Assembly: GCA_029779755.1 (NCBI GenBank)
Contig: JAKOZZ010000039.1
Span: 1 to 50,866, forward strand
From: Pseudomonadota bacterium
GTDB lineage: Bacteria > Pseudomonadota > Gammaproteobacteria > Burkholderiales > Burkholderiaceae_E
Length of the DNA stretch: 50,866 nt
Direction of reading: 5' to 3'
Shown: one piece after another, positions 35,463-44,264 of the stretch
Numbering within the stretch: position 1 is the first letter of the stretch
Layout: the number at the start of each line of letters is the position of its first letter
Program-made: the position numbers and the translations under genes
Notes under the pieces: generated by a model
The model's database searches: none
Told to the model about the DNA's origin: nothing
The model's input: only the letters and a program-made list of their open reading frames with translations

Positions 35463-35888
35463 TCACTTGACGAGCACGACCGGCACTTTCGACATCTCGC
35501 TCACCCGCTGTGCGACGGAGCCGACCAGCAGGTCCTTGAACGCCGATCGCCCCTTCGAGCCGATCACGACCAGATCGAACTTGCCCTGTTCGGCCATGGC
35601 GGCGATCTCGCCCGCCACGTGGCCGGTGCGGATCACCATGTCGTGCCGGGCGCCGGCCTTGTCGAGCGCCTTGCGGGCCTCGGCGAGGTCCTTCTCGCTG
35701 AGGTCGCGCAGGTACTCGTCGACGGCCTTCTTGCCGACGAAGCGTTCGGCGTGACGCAGGGCCGTGTCGTCGTGCACGCTGATGAGCGTGATGGTCGACT
35801 CGCTCTTGAGCTCGCCGGCCAGCTTGGCGGCGTACTTCACGGCACGCAGTGCGTTCTTGGAACCGTCGGTGGGGACGAGGATCTTCAT
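35463..35888 (-). CDS. Universal stress protein (UspA family)
   Basis: A 141-residue single Usp domain. It begins MKILVPTDGSKNALRAVKYA, and the ATP-binding loop is VVIGSKGRSAFKDLLVGSV (G-2x-G-9x-G-S/T type). It is likely an ATP-binding Usp that senses or buffers stress. It lies 27 bp downstream of ubiX on the same strand. Confidence 0.93.
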   Translation of the reverse strand: MKILVPTDGSKNALRAVKYAAKLAGELKSESTITLISVHDDTALRHAERFVGKKAVDEYLRDLSEKDLAEARKALDKAGARHDMVIRTGHVAGEIAAMAEQGKFDLVVIGSKGRSAFKDLLVGSVAQRVSEMSKVPVVLVK

Positions 35889-35915
35889 GTCGGTGTGCTT
35901 CCCTGTTCGATAGGA

Positions 35916-36512
35916 TCAGCGGGCGTTCAGGCCCGCCCATCGGGGAGAGAAATCCTGTTCGATGTCGAACAGGTCCAGGACGCGACCGCAGGTGTGGTCG
36001 ACCATCTCGGCGACGCTTTGCGGTCGATGATAAAAGGCGGGCAGCGGCGGGAACACCACGCCGCCCATCTCGGTGACGGTCACCATGTTGCGCAGGTGGA
36101 CCAGGTTGAGCGGAGTCTCGCGCACCATCAGCACGAGCCTGCGACGCTCCTTCAGGACCACGTCGGCCGCTCGGCTGATGAGGGAATCCGCGAGGCCGGT
36201 GGCGACGGCGGCGAGCGTGCGCATGGAGCACGGCGCCACGATCATGCCCATGGACGCAAACGATCCCGATGCGATCGTCGCGCCGACATCGCGGACGTTG
36301 TGCACGACGTCGGCCAGCGCCTCGACCTCGGGCCGCTTCATCGCGAGCTCCTGGTCCACGTTCATCCAGCCGGCCGCCGACACGATCAGGTGCGTCTCGA
36401 TTCCGGCGACCGGGCGCAGCAGCTGAAGCAGGCGCACGCCGTAGATCGCACCCGACGCGCCGGTGATCGCAACGATCAGTCTGTGAGTCCGCATCGGTCT
36501 GTTGTTCTGCAT
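35916..36512 (-). CDS. ubiX: Flavin prenyltransferase UbiX
   Basis: A 198-residue flavoprotein that makes prenylated FMN, the cofactor of UbiD decarboxylase in ubiquinone synthesis. The flavin-binding start is HRLIVAITGASGAIYGVRLL; IVAPCSMRTLAAVATGLADSLI and the VFPPLPAFYHRPQSVAEMVD segment are family marks. Start choice is uncertain: the ATG at 36512 lies 8 nt after TACAAT without a good ribosome site, a GTG one codon earlier is possible, and MRTHRL at 36494 also fits. Confidence 0.94.
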   Translation of the reverse strand: MQNNRPMRTHRLIVAITGASGAIYGVRLLQLLRPVAGIETHLIVSAAGWMNVDQELAMKRPEVEALADVVHNVRDVGATIASGSFASMGMIVAPCSMRTLAAVATGLADSLISRAADVVLKERRRLVLMVRETPLNLVHLRNMVTVTEMGGVVFPPLPAFYHRPQSVAEMVDHTCGRVLDLFDIEQDFSPRWAGLNAR

Positions 36513-36520
36513 CACGTCTC

Positions 36521-36526
36521 ATTGTA
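36521..36526 (-). promoter_or_regulatory. Candidate -10 of ubiX close to its start codon
   Basis: TACAAT on the minus strand lies 8 nt before the ubiX ATG, so a transcript from it would begin at or next to the start codon. No good -35 is visible at 16-18 bp. Confidence 0.35.
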
Positions 36527-36612
36527 GCGGGCCCGATGCGCGCCACGGCGCGCGGCCTGGGCGATCATAGGGGTGGTCATCACAAGGCTCACTCCATCCG
36601 AAGGCCCACGCC

Positions 36613-38214
36613 ATGTCCCACTTCGCATTCACGCATCCCTATCCGACCCGTGCGCCCGTGCTCGCGCGCAACATGGTTGCGGCCTCCCAGCCGCTGGCCG
36701 CGCAGGCCGGCATCCAGGCGCTGGCCCGTGGCGGCAACGCGATCGACGCGGCGCTGGCGACGGCCATCGCGCTCACCGTCGTCGAGCCGACGATGAATGG
36801 CATCGGCGGCGACGCGTTCGCGCTGGTGTGGGACGGCGACCGGCTGCACGGTCTGAATGCGTCCGGGCGCGCGCCGCTGGCGTGGAACCCGCAGCGCTTC
36901 GCCGGCCTGGACCGGATGCCCGCCCTGGGCTGGGGCTCGGTCACCGTGCCCGGTGCCGTGTCGTCGTGGATGGCCCTGTCCGAGCGCTTCGGTGCGCTGC
37001 CCTTCGAAGACCTCTTCGAGTCGGCGATCCGCTTCGCGCGGGACGGCTTCGCGGTCTCGCCGGTGATCGCGCGCCAGTGGGCCGACGCCACCGTTCAGCT
37101 TGCGGGCCAGCCCGGCTATGCGGACGCCTTCATGCCGCATGGGCGCGCGCCTGCCGCAGGCGAGCGCTGGCGTTTTCCGGCCCAGGCCGACACGCTGCAC
37201 GAGATCGCCCGCACGCGGGGCGAGTCGTTCTATCGCGGTGCGCTCGCGCAGCGCATTGCCCGCTTCGCGCAGGAGACCGGCGGGGCACTCTCCACCGGAG
37301 ACCTGGCCGACCACCGCCCCGACTGGGTCGAGCCGCTCGCGCATGACTACCGCGGCTTCACCGTGCACGAGATTCCGCCGAACGGGCAGGGCATCTCGGC
37401 CCTGATGGCGCTCGGCATCCTCGAGCAGCTGTCCGCCGCCGACGCGCCCGCCGATTCGGCGCAGCGCCTGCACCTGCAGATCGAGGCGATGCGCCTTGCG
37501 TTCGCCGATGCCTATGCGCACGTGGCCGACCCGGCGCACATGCGGGTGACCGCTGCGGCGCTGCTGGACCGCGACTACCTCGCGTCGCGCGCGGCGCTCG
37601 TCGATCGGGCGCGCGCCGGCCGCTATGGCGCCGGGGCGCCGCCCACCGGCGGCACGGTGTACCTGTGCGCGGCGGATGCCCAGGGACGCATGGTGTCGAT
37701 GATCCAGTCGAACTACCGCGGCTTTGGGTCGGGCGTCGTCGTTCCGGGCACGGGCATCGCCCTGCACAACCGCGGCATGGGCTTCTCGCTCGAGCACGGT
37801 CACCCCAACCAGGTCGCCGGCGGCAAGCGCCCGTACCACACCATCATCCCCGCCTTCATGACGCGGGGCGGCCGGCCGGTGATGGCGTTTGGCGTGATGG
37901 GCGGCAACATGCAGCCGCAGGGACACCTTCAGGTGGCGATGCGCTTCGTGGACGACCGGTGCGATCCGCAGTCGTGCTCGGACGCGCCGCGCTGGCGCAT
38001 CGACGACGAGGGGCGGGTGACCGTGGAGTCGCGCGTTCCGGAGCGCACGGTCGCCGATCTGAACGCGATGGGCCACGCGGTGCGGGTGATGCCGCCGGAC
38101 AGCCTGGACTTCGGCAGCGCGCAGCTGATCGCGCGCCTGTCGGACGACGTGGAGGACGGTTACGCGGGCGGCTCGGACCACCGGCGCGACGGGCTGGTGG
38201 CCGGCTGGCAGTAG
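36613..38214 (+). CDS. Gamma-glutamyltransferase family protein (YwrD-like)
   Basis: A 533-residue Ntn-hydrolase. The N-terminal part shows GGNAIDAALATAIALTVVEP and NGIGGDAFALVW, the Ggt pattern. Autocleavage should occur before Thr348 in PTGGTVYLCAAD, which becomes the nucleophile of the small subunit. GGKRPYHTIIPAFM also matches. No Sec signal peptide is evident, unlike periplasmic Ggt, so it resembles the cytoplasmic YwrD/acylase subgroup. The exact substrate is uncertain. It is divergent from ubiX. Confidence 0.92.
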   Translation: MSHFAFTHPYPTRAPVLARNMVAASQPLAAQAGIQALARGGNAIDAALATAIALTVVEPTMNGIGGDAFALVWDGDRLHGLNASGRAPLAWNPQRFAGLDRMPALGWGSVTVPGAVSSWMALSERFGALPFEDLFESAIRFARDGFAVSPVIARQWADATVQLAGQPGYADAFMPHGRAPAAGERWRFPAQADTLHEIARTRGESFYRGALAQRIARFAQETGGALSTGDLADHRPDWVEPLAHDYRGFTVHEIPPNGQGISALMALGILEQLSAADAPADSAQRLHLQIEAMRLAFADAYAHVADPAHMRVTAAALLDRDYLASRAALVDRARAGRYGAGAPPTGGTVYLCAADAQGRMVSMIQSNYRGFGSGVVVPGTGIALHNRGMGFSLEHGHPNQVAGGKRPYHTIIPAFMTRGGRPVMAFGVMGGNMQPQGHLQVAMRFVDDRCDPQSCSDAPRWRIDDEGRVTVESRVPERTVADLNAMGHAVRVMPPDSLDFGSAQLIARLSDDVEDGYAGGSDHRRDGLVAGWQ

Positions 38215-38236
38215 CCGGCGCGCGCCGGTGCGTCCC

Positions 38237-38308
38237 CCGTGCGCCGGCCGGTCTCGGTGCGCGGGCCTGATCCGGTGCGCAGGCCTGCTTCGGTGCGCCG
38301 GCCGGTCG
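38237..38308. repeat. Four 18-bp tandem repeats between ggt-like gene and grxD
   Basis: Units start at 38237, 38255, 38273 and 38291. Each follows CGGTGCGCxGGCCxGxTx with a few changes (the first begins CCGTGCGC). They fill the middle of the 166-bp convergent gap 38215-38380. Nothing else is seen in the gap. Confidence 0.85.
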
Positions 38309-38380
38309 CGGCGTGCGCACCCCCAGCCGACGCGTGCACGCCGGCGGCCGCCCGGATGGGGGGCACGCCGCGCGGAGGCG

Positions 38381-38701
38381 TCAGGCGGTGGCCTGCTGGG
38401 GGATCAGCTTCTGCAGCTCCCCGGACTGGTACATCTCGTACATGATGTCCGAGCCGCCGACGAATTCGCCACCGATGTAGAGCTGGGGGATCGTCGGCCA
38501 GTTGGCGTACTCCTTGATCGCCTGGCGCACGTCGTCGTCCTCGAGCACGTTGACGGTGACCATGTTCTTCACGCCGCAACCCTTCAGGATCTGGATCGCA
38601 CGGCCGGAGAACCCGCACTGCGGGAACTGGGCGGTGCCCTTCATGAAGAGAACCACCGGGTTCTCGGAGACGGTCTTGTGGATGAATTCCTTGGCGTCCA
38701 T
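38381..38701 (-). CDS. grxD: Monothiol glutaredoxin Grx4 (CGFS type)
   Basis: A 106-residue monothiol glutaredoxin. The CGFS active site starts at Cys29, and NWPTIPQLYIGGEFVGGSDI supplies the glutathione-binding cis-Pro region. CGFS glutaredoxins carry [2Fe-2S] clusters and act with BolA proteins; a BolA/IbaG protein is encoded at 16689-16922. It lies 57 bp after prmC on the same strand. Confidence 0.96.
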   Translation of the reverse strand: MDAKEFIHKTVSENPVVLFMKGTAQFPQCGFSGRAIQILKGCGVKNMVTVNVLEDDDVRQAIKEYANWPTIPQLYIGGEFVGGSDIMYEMYQSGELQKLIPQQATA

Positions 38702-38758
38702 CGTTGGTCCTTCGAGGTAGATGCGCACGGGGGCTGCCGGCCCGCCGTGCCGGGTGAG

Positions 38759-39622
38759 TCAGGGTTCGGCGTCGGCGCCGGCGTCGGGCGCGCGACCACA
38801 TCCGAACGTTACACGTTCCCGGCCCTCGTCGTCGCGCAGCGTGCGCACGCCTGACAGGCCCGCACGGGTCAGCAGCGCGCGCACGGCGGCTCCCTGGTCC
38901 CAGCCGTGCTCGCAGGCCAGGCAGCCGTCCGGTACGAGCACGCGGCGCGCGCCGGCGGCGATGGCGCGCAGCGCGTCGAGTCCGTCGTGGCCGTCGGTCA
39001 GCGCGCCGCGCGGCTCGCAGGCGAGGTCGGGCTGCCGCAGGTGCGGGTCGTCCGCGGCGATGTACGGCGGATTCGACACCACCACGTCGAAGCGCGCCTC
39101 GGCGGGCAGGGCGGCATACCAGTCGCCCTGCAGCAGGGTCAGACGGCCGGCTGCCGCCCCCATCAGACGGTCCCGGTTGCCTGCGGCCACCGCGAGCGCG
39201 TCGGCGGACAGGTCGGTTGCGGTCACGCGCAGGTCGGGGCGCTGCAGCGCCAGGGTCACGGCGATCGCGCCGCTGCCGGTGCCGAGCTCGAGCACGCGCC
39301 CTTCGGGCGGCGCATGCTCGATCGCCCAGCGCACCAGCAGCTCGGTGTCCGGCCGGGGGATCAGCACGGCAGGCGACACGGCGAACCGCAGACCGTAGAA
39401 CTCGCGCCAGCCGAGCAGGTAGGCGAGGGGCTCACCCGCGGCGCGGCGCCGCGCGAGGGCTCGGAACTGCGCCGCGATCGCCGGCGCGACCGCTTCGTTG
39501 CCGTGCGCCGCCAGCCATTCGCGCGTGCGTCCGCTGGCGTGCGCCGCCAGGGCGCGGGCGTCGATGCGGGGCAGTCCGCATGCGGCGATCAGCCCGTCGA
39601 AGCTCGGCGCATCCTCGGTCAT
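38759..39622 (-). CDS. prmC: Peptide chain release factor N5-glutamine methyltransferase PrmC
   Basis: A 287-residue SAM-dependent methyltransferase that methylates the Gln of the GGQ motif of release factors. The SAM motif VLELGTGSGAIAVTLAL and the catalytic VVVSNPPYIA (NPPY) are clear. It lies right after its substrate gene prfA; starting at the ATG at 39622 leaves a 10-bp gap, while a GTG at 39643 would overlap prfA. Confidence 0.95.
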   Translation of the reverse strand: MTEDAPSFDGLIAACGLPRIDARALAAHASGRTREWLAAHGNEAVAPAIAAQFRALARRRAAGEPLAYLLGWREFYGLRFAVSPAVLIPRPDTELLVRWAIEHAPPEGRVLELGTGSGAIAVTLALQRPDLRVTATDLSADALAVAAGNRDRLMGAAAGRLTLLQGDWYAALPAEARFDVVVSNPPYIAADDPHLRQPDLACEPRGALTDGHDGLDALRAIAAGARRVLVPDGCLACEHGWDQGAAVRALLTRAGLSGVRTLRDDEGRERVTFGCGRAPDAGADAEP

Positions 39623-39632
39623 CGCAGGGGGG

Positions 39633-40718
39633 TTACTGCGCACCTTCGGCGAGGGCGGCCAGCTGCTCGGCCTGGTGGGCGGCGGTCAGCGCATCGAGCA
39701 CCTCGTCGAGCTCGCCGTCCATGATCCGCTCGATCTTGTACAGCGTGAGGTTGATGCGGTGGTCGGTCACCCGGCCCTGCGGGAAGTTGTAGGTGCGGAT
39801 GCGTTCGGACCGGTCGCCCGAGCCGATCAGCGACTTGCGGTGCGCGGCCTCGCGCGCCTGGCTCTCGCGCTCGCGCTTGTCGCGCAGACGTGTAGCCAGC
39901 ACCTTCATCGCCTTCTCGCGGTTGCGGTGCTGCGAGCGGTCGTCCTGGCACTCGGCGACGATGCCGGTGGGCAGGTGCGTGATGCGCACCGCCGACTCGG
40001 TCTTGTTGACGTGCTGGCCGCCGGCGCCGGACGCCCGATAGACGTCGATGCGCAGCTCGGAGGGGTCGATCTCGACGTCGCCGGTCTCGTCAGCCTCGGC
40101 CATCACGGCCACCGTGCAGGCCGAGGTGTGGATGCGTCCCTGCGCCTCGGTCTCGGGCACCCGCTGCACCCGGTGTCCGCCCGACTCGAACTTGAGCTGC
40201 GAGTACACGCCGGTGCCCGCGATGCGCACGATCACCTCGCGGTAGCCGCCGAGATCGGACGCGCTTTCGGACAGGATCTCGGTGGACCAGCGCCGGCGCT
40301 CGGCCAGCCGCAGATACATGCGCAGCAGCGCGGCCGCGAACAGCGCGGATTCCTCGCCCCCCGTGCCGGCGCGGATCTCGAGGATCACGTTGCGCTCGTC
40401 GTTCGGGTCCTTCGGCAGCAGCAGCCGCTCGAGCTGGTGCTCCTCGTGTGCGATGCGCTCGGCGGCGGCCGCGGCTTCCTCGTCGGCGAACGCGCGCAGA
40501 TCGGGATCGCCGCGCATCGCTTCGGCCGTTTCGAGGTCGCGCTCGGCCTGTCGCCACGCCTGCAGGTGGTCGACGACCTGGGCGAGGTCGGAATGCTCGC
40601 GATTGAGCCTGCGCCACGCGTCGAGGTCGCGGGCGGCCTGTTCGCTGGACAACAGGAGATTGACTTCCGCCAGACGACGCTCGAGCTGCTCGAGCTTCGC
40701 CTGCATCGAGATCTTCAT
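39633..40718 (-). CDS. prfA: Peptide chain release factor 1
   Basis: A 361-residue RF1. The peptidyl-tRNA hydrolysis motif GGQ is at residues 233-235 in [14 protein letters not shown]. The codon-recognition tripeptide of RF1 (PxT) is PET at 188-190, where E. coli has PAT; this is not the SPF of RF2, so it reads UAA and UAG. Its ATG directly abuts the hemA stop, the conserved hemA-prfA-prmC order. Confidence 0.97.
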   Translation of the reverse strand: MKISMQAKLEQLERRLAEVNLLLSSEQAARDLDAWRRLNREHSDLAQVVDHLQAWRQAERDLETAEAMRGDPDLRAFADEEAAAAAERIAHEEHQLERLLLPKDPNDERNVILEIRAGTGGEESALFAAALLRMYLRLAERRRWSTEILSESASDLGGYREVIVRIAGTGVYSQLKFESGGHRVQRVPETEAQGRIHTSACTVAVMAEADETGDVEIDPSELRIDVYRASGAGGQHVNKTESAVRITHLPTGIVAECQDDRSQHRNREKAMKVLATRLRDKRERESQAREAAHRKSLIGSGDRSERIRTYNFPQGRVTDHRINLTLYKIERIMDGELDEVLDALTAAHQAEQLAALAEGAQ

Positions 40719-42023
40719 CTACTTCGGGTTCCGGTCCGACGCGGGGGCGTCCGTGGGGGGGAGACCGCGCTCGGGCAGCAGATGGTCGAGGATGCGGGCG
40801 ACCTGGTCGCGCCCTTCGCCGCCCCGCTGCAGCAGCGTGGTCGGCCCGTGCAGGAACTTGCCGGTGAGGGCGCTGGCGAGGGATTCGAGCACCGCGGCCG
40901 GGTCGTCGCCGCGCGCGAGCATGCGCTGCGCACGTTCGAGTTCGGCCGCACGGATCGCCGCGCCGCGCTGGTGCAGCTGGCGGATCATCGGCACGACCTG
41001 CCGCGACGACAGCCACTGCATGAAGGCGTCGACCCGCGTCTCGATGATGGCCTCGGCCTGCGCGACCGCGGCCTGGCGGTTCTCGACGCCACTCTGCACC
41101 AGGCGGCCGAGATCGTCGACGGTGTGCAGGAAGACGTCGTCGAGCCGGCCGACCTCGGGCTCGATGTCGCGCGGCACGGCCAGGTCGACCATGAACACCG
41201 GCCGGCGCTTGCGCGCGCGGGTGGCGCGTTCGACCATGCCCAGCCCGATGATGGGCAGGGTGCTCGCCGTGCAGGACACGACGACGTCGAAGCGGTCGAG
41301 CGTATCGGGCAGCTCGGACAGCCGCAGGGTGCTCGCACCGAAGCGCTGCGCGAGCTTCTCGCCGCGCTCCATCGTGCGGTTGGCGATCACGATCTGCTTC
41401 GGGTGCTGGGCCGCGAAGTGCGTGACGCACAGCTCGATCATCTCGCCGGCGCCCACGAACAGCATGCGCGTCTCGCGCAGGTCTTCGAAGATGCGGCGCG
41501 CGAGCCGCACCGCGGCGGCGGCCATCGACACCGAATGCGCGCCGATCTCGGTGGTGGAGCGCACCTCCTTGGCGACCGCGAACGAGCGCTGGAACAGCTG
41601 GTGCAGGTGCGTGCCCAGCGAACCGGTGTCCTGTGCGACGCGCACCGCCTCCTTCATCTGCCCGAGGATCTGCGGCTCGCCGAGGATCATGGAGTCGAGC
41701 CCCGCGGCGACGCGGAACGCGTGGCGCACCGCCTCGCCGTCGGGCAGCGAGTACAGGTGCGAGCCGAGCTGGCTGCTGGCCAGCCCCTGGCGTTGCGACA
41801 GCCAGTCGGTGAGCGCCGGGCGCACCTGATCGGGCGTGGGCGTGGCGCAGTAGATCTCGGTGCGGTTGCAGGTGGACAGGATGGCGCTCTCGGGCACCAG
41901 GGCCTGCAGCCGTTCGCGCATGTCGGACAGGGCCGTGCGCAGCACCTCGCCCGGGAACGACACACGCTCGCGCACGGAGACCGGCGCGGTGGTGTGGTTG
42001 AGTCCGAGCGTCAGGAGATACAT
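40719..42023 (-). CDS. hemA: Glutamyl-tRNA reductase
   Basis: A 434-residue enzyme that reduces glutamyl-tRNA to glutamate-1-semialdehyde, the first step of tetrapyrrole synthesis by the C5 route. Catalytic Cys52 lies in [11 protein letters not shown]. The NADPH domain begins [17 protein letters not shown], and a helical dimerisation domain follows. The C5 pathway fits a betaproteobacterium. A perfect TATAAT lies 23 bp upstream. It is followed without gap by prfA. Confidence 0.97.
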   Translation of the reverse strand: MYLLTLGLNHTTAPVSVRERVSFPGEVLRTALSDMRERLQALVPESAILSTCNRTEIYCATPTPDQVRPALTDWLSQRQGLASSQLGSHLYSLPDGEAVRHAFRVAAGLDSMILGEPQILGQMKEAVRVAQDTGSLGTHLHQLFQRSFAVAKEVRSTTEIGAHSVSMAAAAVRLARRIFEDLRETRMLFVGAGEMIELCVTHFAAQHPKQIVIANRTMERGEKLAQRFGASTLRLSELPDTLDRFDVVVSCTASTLPIIGLGMVERATRARKRRPVFMVDLAVPRDIEPEVGRLDDVFLHTVDDLGRLVQSGVENRQAAVAQAEAIIETRVDAFMQWLSSRQVVPMIRQLHQRGAAIRAAELERAQRMLARGDDPAAVLESLASALTGKFLHGPTTLLQRGGEGRDQVARILDHLLPERGLPPTDAPASDRNPK

Positions 42024-42046
42024 AAGTGCTTGAAAGTCCTGGGCAA

Positions 42047-42052
42047 ATTATA
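42047..42052 (-). promoter_or_regulatory. Candidate -10 element for hemA
   Basis: A perfect TATAAT on the minus strand, 23 bp before the hemA ATG in the 55-bp gap to ilvA. No matching -35 is visible at 16-18 bp. It would give a short leader of about 15-18 nt. Confidence 0.5.
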
Positions 42053-42078
42053 GCGTCCGCAGGCGCATCCGGCACGTG

Positions 42079-43602
42079 TCATCGGTCACTCGACGCCAGG
42101 AACAGCCGATACGCGGGATGCGCGCTCTCGTCCCAGTAACGATAGCCCAGGGAACCGAGGAAGTGCTTGAACGCCCGCTTCTCGTCGGGCGGCACCTGGA
42201 TGCCGACCAGGATGCGCCCGTAGTCGGCGCCGTGATTGCGATAGTGGAACAGCGAGATGTTCCAGTTGGGGCTCATGCTCGACAGGAAGCGGGTGAGTGC
42301 GCCGGGGCGTTCCGGAAACTCGAACCGGTACAGCAGTTCGTCGCGCGCCAGCGGCGAGTGCCCGCCGACCAGGTGCCGGATGTGCAGCTTGGCGAGCTCG
42401 TCGTCGGTGAGGTCCAGGGTGGCGAAGCCGGCGCGCTCGAACCCGGCCGCGATCTCCGACGCCTCGGCGCGGCGCTGGATCTGGATGCCCACGAACACGT
42501 GCGCCTGCTTCGCGTCGGCGATCCGGTAGTTGAACTCGGTGACGTTGCGCGGGCCCACCAGCTCGCAGAACCGGCGGAAGCTGCCGCGCTCCTCGGGGAT
42601 GGTGACGGCGAACACCGCCTCGCGCTGCTCGCCGATCTCGGCGCGCTCGGAGACGAAGCGCAGGCGGTCGAAGTTCATGTTCGCACCGCAGGCGACCGCC
42701 ACGAACGTCTGCCCGGTCACGCCGGTGCGCTCGGCATAGAGCTTGGCGCCCGCCACCGACAGCGCGCCGGCCGGCTCCAGGATGGCACGGGTGTCGAGGA
42801 ACACGTCCTTCATGGCCGCGCACAGGGCATCGGTGTCCACCAGCACGATCTCGTCGAGGTGCTCCTTGCACAGCCGGTAGGTCTCCTCGCCGACCTTCTT
42901 GACGGCGGTGCCGTCGGAGAACAGGCCCACCTCGTGCAGCTCGACGCGCCGGCCGGCCTTCAGGGAACGGTCCATCGCGTCGGAATCGGTGGTCTGCACG
43001 CCGATCACGCGGATCTCGGGACGCACCTGCTTCACGTAGGTGGCAATGCCCGCTGCAAGGCCGCCGCCGCCGATCGCGACGAAGATCGCATGGATCGGAC
43101 CCTGATGCTGCCGGAGGATCTCCATGGCGATCGTGCCCTGGCCGGCGATCACGTCGGGGTCGTCGAACGGATGCACGAAGGTCAGCCCCTGCTCCTTCTG
43201 CAGCTCGAGCGCGCGCGTGTTGGCATCGCTGTACGACTCGCCGTGCAGCACCACCTCGGCCCCGCGGCCGCGCACCGCATCCACCTTCACCATCGGGGTG
43301 GTGACCGGCATCGCGATCACCGCCCGGCAGCCCAGCTTCTGCGCGGCCAGCGCAACGCCCTGCGCATGGTTGCCGGCCGAGGCGCAGATCACGCCGCGCG
43401 CGAGCTGCTCGGGCGACAGGTGCGCCATCTTGTTGTACGCGCCGCGCAGCTTGAACGAGAACACCTGCTGCATGTCCTCGCGCTTGAGCAGCACCCGGTT
43501 GCCGATCCGGGCCGACAGCTGCGGCGCGTGGTCGAGCGGAGTCTCCTGCGCGACGTCGTAGACGCGCGCGTTCAGGATGCGTTTCAGGTACGTGGTGCTC
43601 AT
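42079..43602 (-). CDS. ilvA: Threonine ammonia-lyase, biosynthetic
   Basis: A 507-residue PLP enzyme that deaminates threonine to 2-oxobutyrate for isoleucine synthesis. PLP-binding Lys51 lies in FSFKLRGAYNKM and phosphate is held by AIGGGGLAAG (as in FVAIGGGGLAAGIATY). Two ACT-like regulatory domains occupy residues from about 330 to the end, as in the allosteric, isoleucine-inhibited form. It lies upstream of hemA, but hemA has its own likely promoter. Confidence 0.96.
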   Translation of the reverse strand: MSTTYLKRILNARVYDVAQETPLDHAPQLSARIGNRVLLKREDMQQVFSFKLRGAYNKMAHLSPEQLARGVICASAGNHAQGVALAAQKLGCRAVIAMPVTTPMVKVDAVRGRGAEVVLHGESYSDANTRALELQKEQGLTFVHPFDDPDVIAGQGTIAMEILRQHQGPIHAIFVAIGGGGLAAGIATYVKQVRPEIRVIGVQTTDSDAMDRSLKAGRRVELHEVGLFSDGTAVKKVGEETYRLCKEHLDEIVLVDTDALCAAMKDVFLDTRAILEPAGALSVAGAKLYAERTGVTGQTFVAVACGANMNFDRLRFVSERAEIGEQREAVFAVTIPEERGSFRRFCELVGPRNVTEFNYRIADAKQAHVFVGIQIQRRAEASEIAAGFERAGFATLDLTDDELAKLHIRHLVGGHSPLARDELLYRFEFPERPGALTRFLSSMSPNWNISLFHYRNHGADYGRILVGIQVPPDEKRAFKHFLGSLGYRYWDESAHPAYRLFLASSDR

Positions 43603-43769
43603 CGGATGGGCTCGGTCGCGCGTTGCGGCGCGCCGGTCCGCGCGCGCCTGGGCGCACGCCCGTCGCGGCGCGAAGCGCTCATGGCACTTCGGGTGACGGG
43701 CAGTGCAAAACCCATGATTTTACGTCGCCGACCGGCCCAGGCGGGCCCGCTCCACTAAACTGCCGCCCG
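43603..43769. other. 167-bp divergent control region ilvA / YqaA-like gene
   Basis: Toward ilvA there is a minus-strand TAAAAT (43717-43722) that would give a leader of about 107 nt. Toward the plus-strand gene there is TAAACT (43756-43761), 8 nt before the ATG. No ORF or repeat is evident. The half near ilvA is very GC-rich and the half near 43700-43730 is AT-richer. Confidence 0.5.
43756..43761 (+). promoter_or_regulatory. Candidate -10 next to the YqaA-like start codon
   Basis: TAAACT is followed by eight bases and then the ATG at 43770, with no Shine-Dalgarno in between. Transcription from it would start at about the ATG, as in leaderless mRNAs. Confidence 0.35.
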
Positions 43770-44264
43770 ATGGAGGCCCTGGTCACGTCCCTGATCGACT
43801 GGTTCGCGCTGCCCCGCAACGGGCTGACGTCGGTGTTCGTGATCGCCTTCGTGTCGGCCACGCTGCTGCCGATGGGCTCCGAGCCCGCCGTGTTCGGCTT
43901 CGCCAAGCTCAATCCCGACCAGTTCTGGCTGGTGGTGGTCGTGGCGACCGCCGGCAACACCCTGGGCGGCATCGTCGACTACTGGATGGGCGCCGGCGCC
44001 AGCAAGGCGGTGGGCGGCCGTCATCATCACCGCTCGCTGCGCTGGCTCGAGCGCCTCGGTCCGAAGGCGCTGTTCTTCTCGTTCCTGCCGGCGGTGGGCG
44101 ATCCGCTGTGCGCGGTGGCCGGCTGGCTGCGGCTGGCGTTCTGGCCCAGCGTCGCCTGGATGGCCGTGGGCAAGTTCCTGCGCTACACGGTGATGACCGC
44201 CGTGCTGCTGTGGGTGCCGGACGGCTGGTGGCGATCGGTGGCCGGTCTGTTCGGCGCGTCGTGA
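43770..44264 (+). CDS. YqaA-family (DedA/SNARE-associated-like) membrane protein
   Basis: A 164-residue inner-membrane protein with about four hydrophobic segments. FVSATLLPMGSEPAVFGF, ATAGNTLGGIVDYWMG and FFSFLPAVGDPLCAVAGWLR match the YqaA subgroup of the VTT/DedA-like fold. The function of YqaA proteins is unknown; DedA relatives affect membrane homeostasis and lipid flipping. It is divergent from ilvA. Confidence 0.86.
   Translation: MEALVTSLIDWFALPRNGLTSVFVIAFVSATLLPMGSEPAVFGFAKLNPDQFWLVVVVATAGNTLGGIVDYWMGAGASKAVGGRHHHRSLRWLERLGPKALFFSFLPAVGDPLCAVAGWLRLAFWPSVAWMAVGKFLRYTVMTAVLLWVPDGWWRSVAGLFGAS

Noticed and set aside
36589-38181. 530-codon frame antisense to the ggt-like gene
   Set aside because: Its composition is that of a reverse-strand shadow, and the plus-strand gene has a complete Ggt fold with its catalytic Thr.
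38237-38308. CRISPR array
   Set aside because: Units are directly adjacent with no spacers and no cas genes are present. It is a simple tandem repeat.
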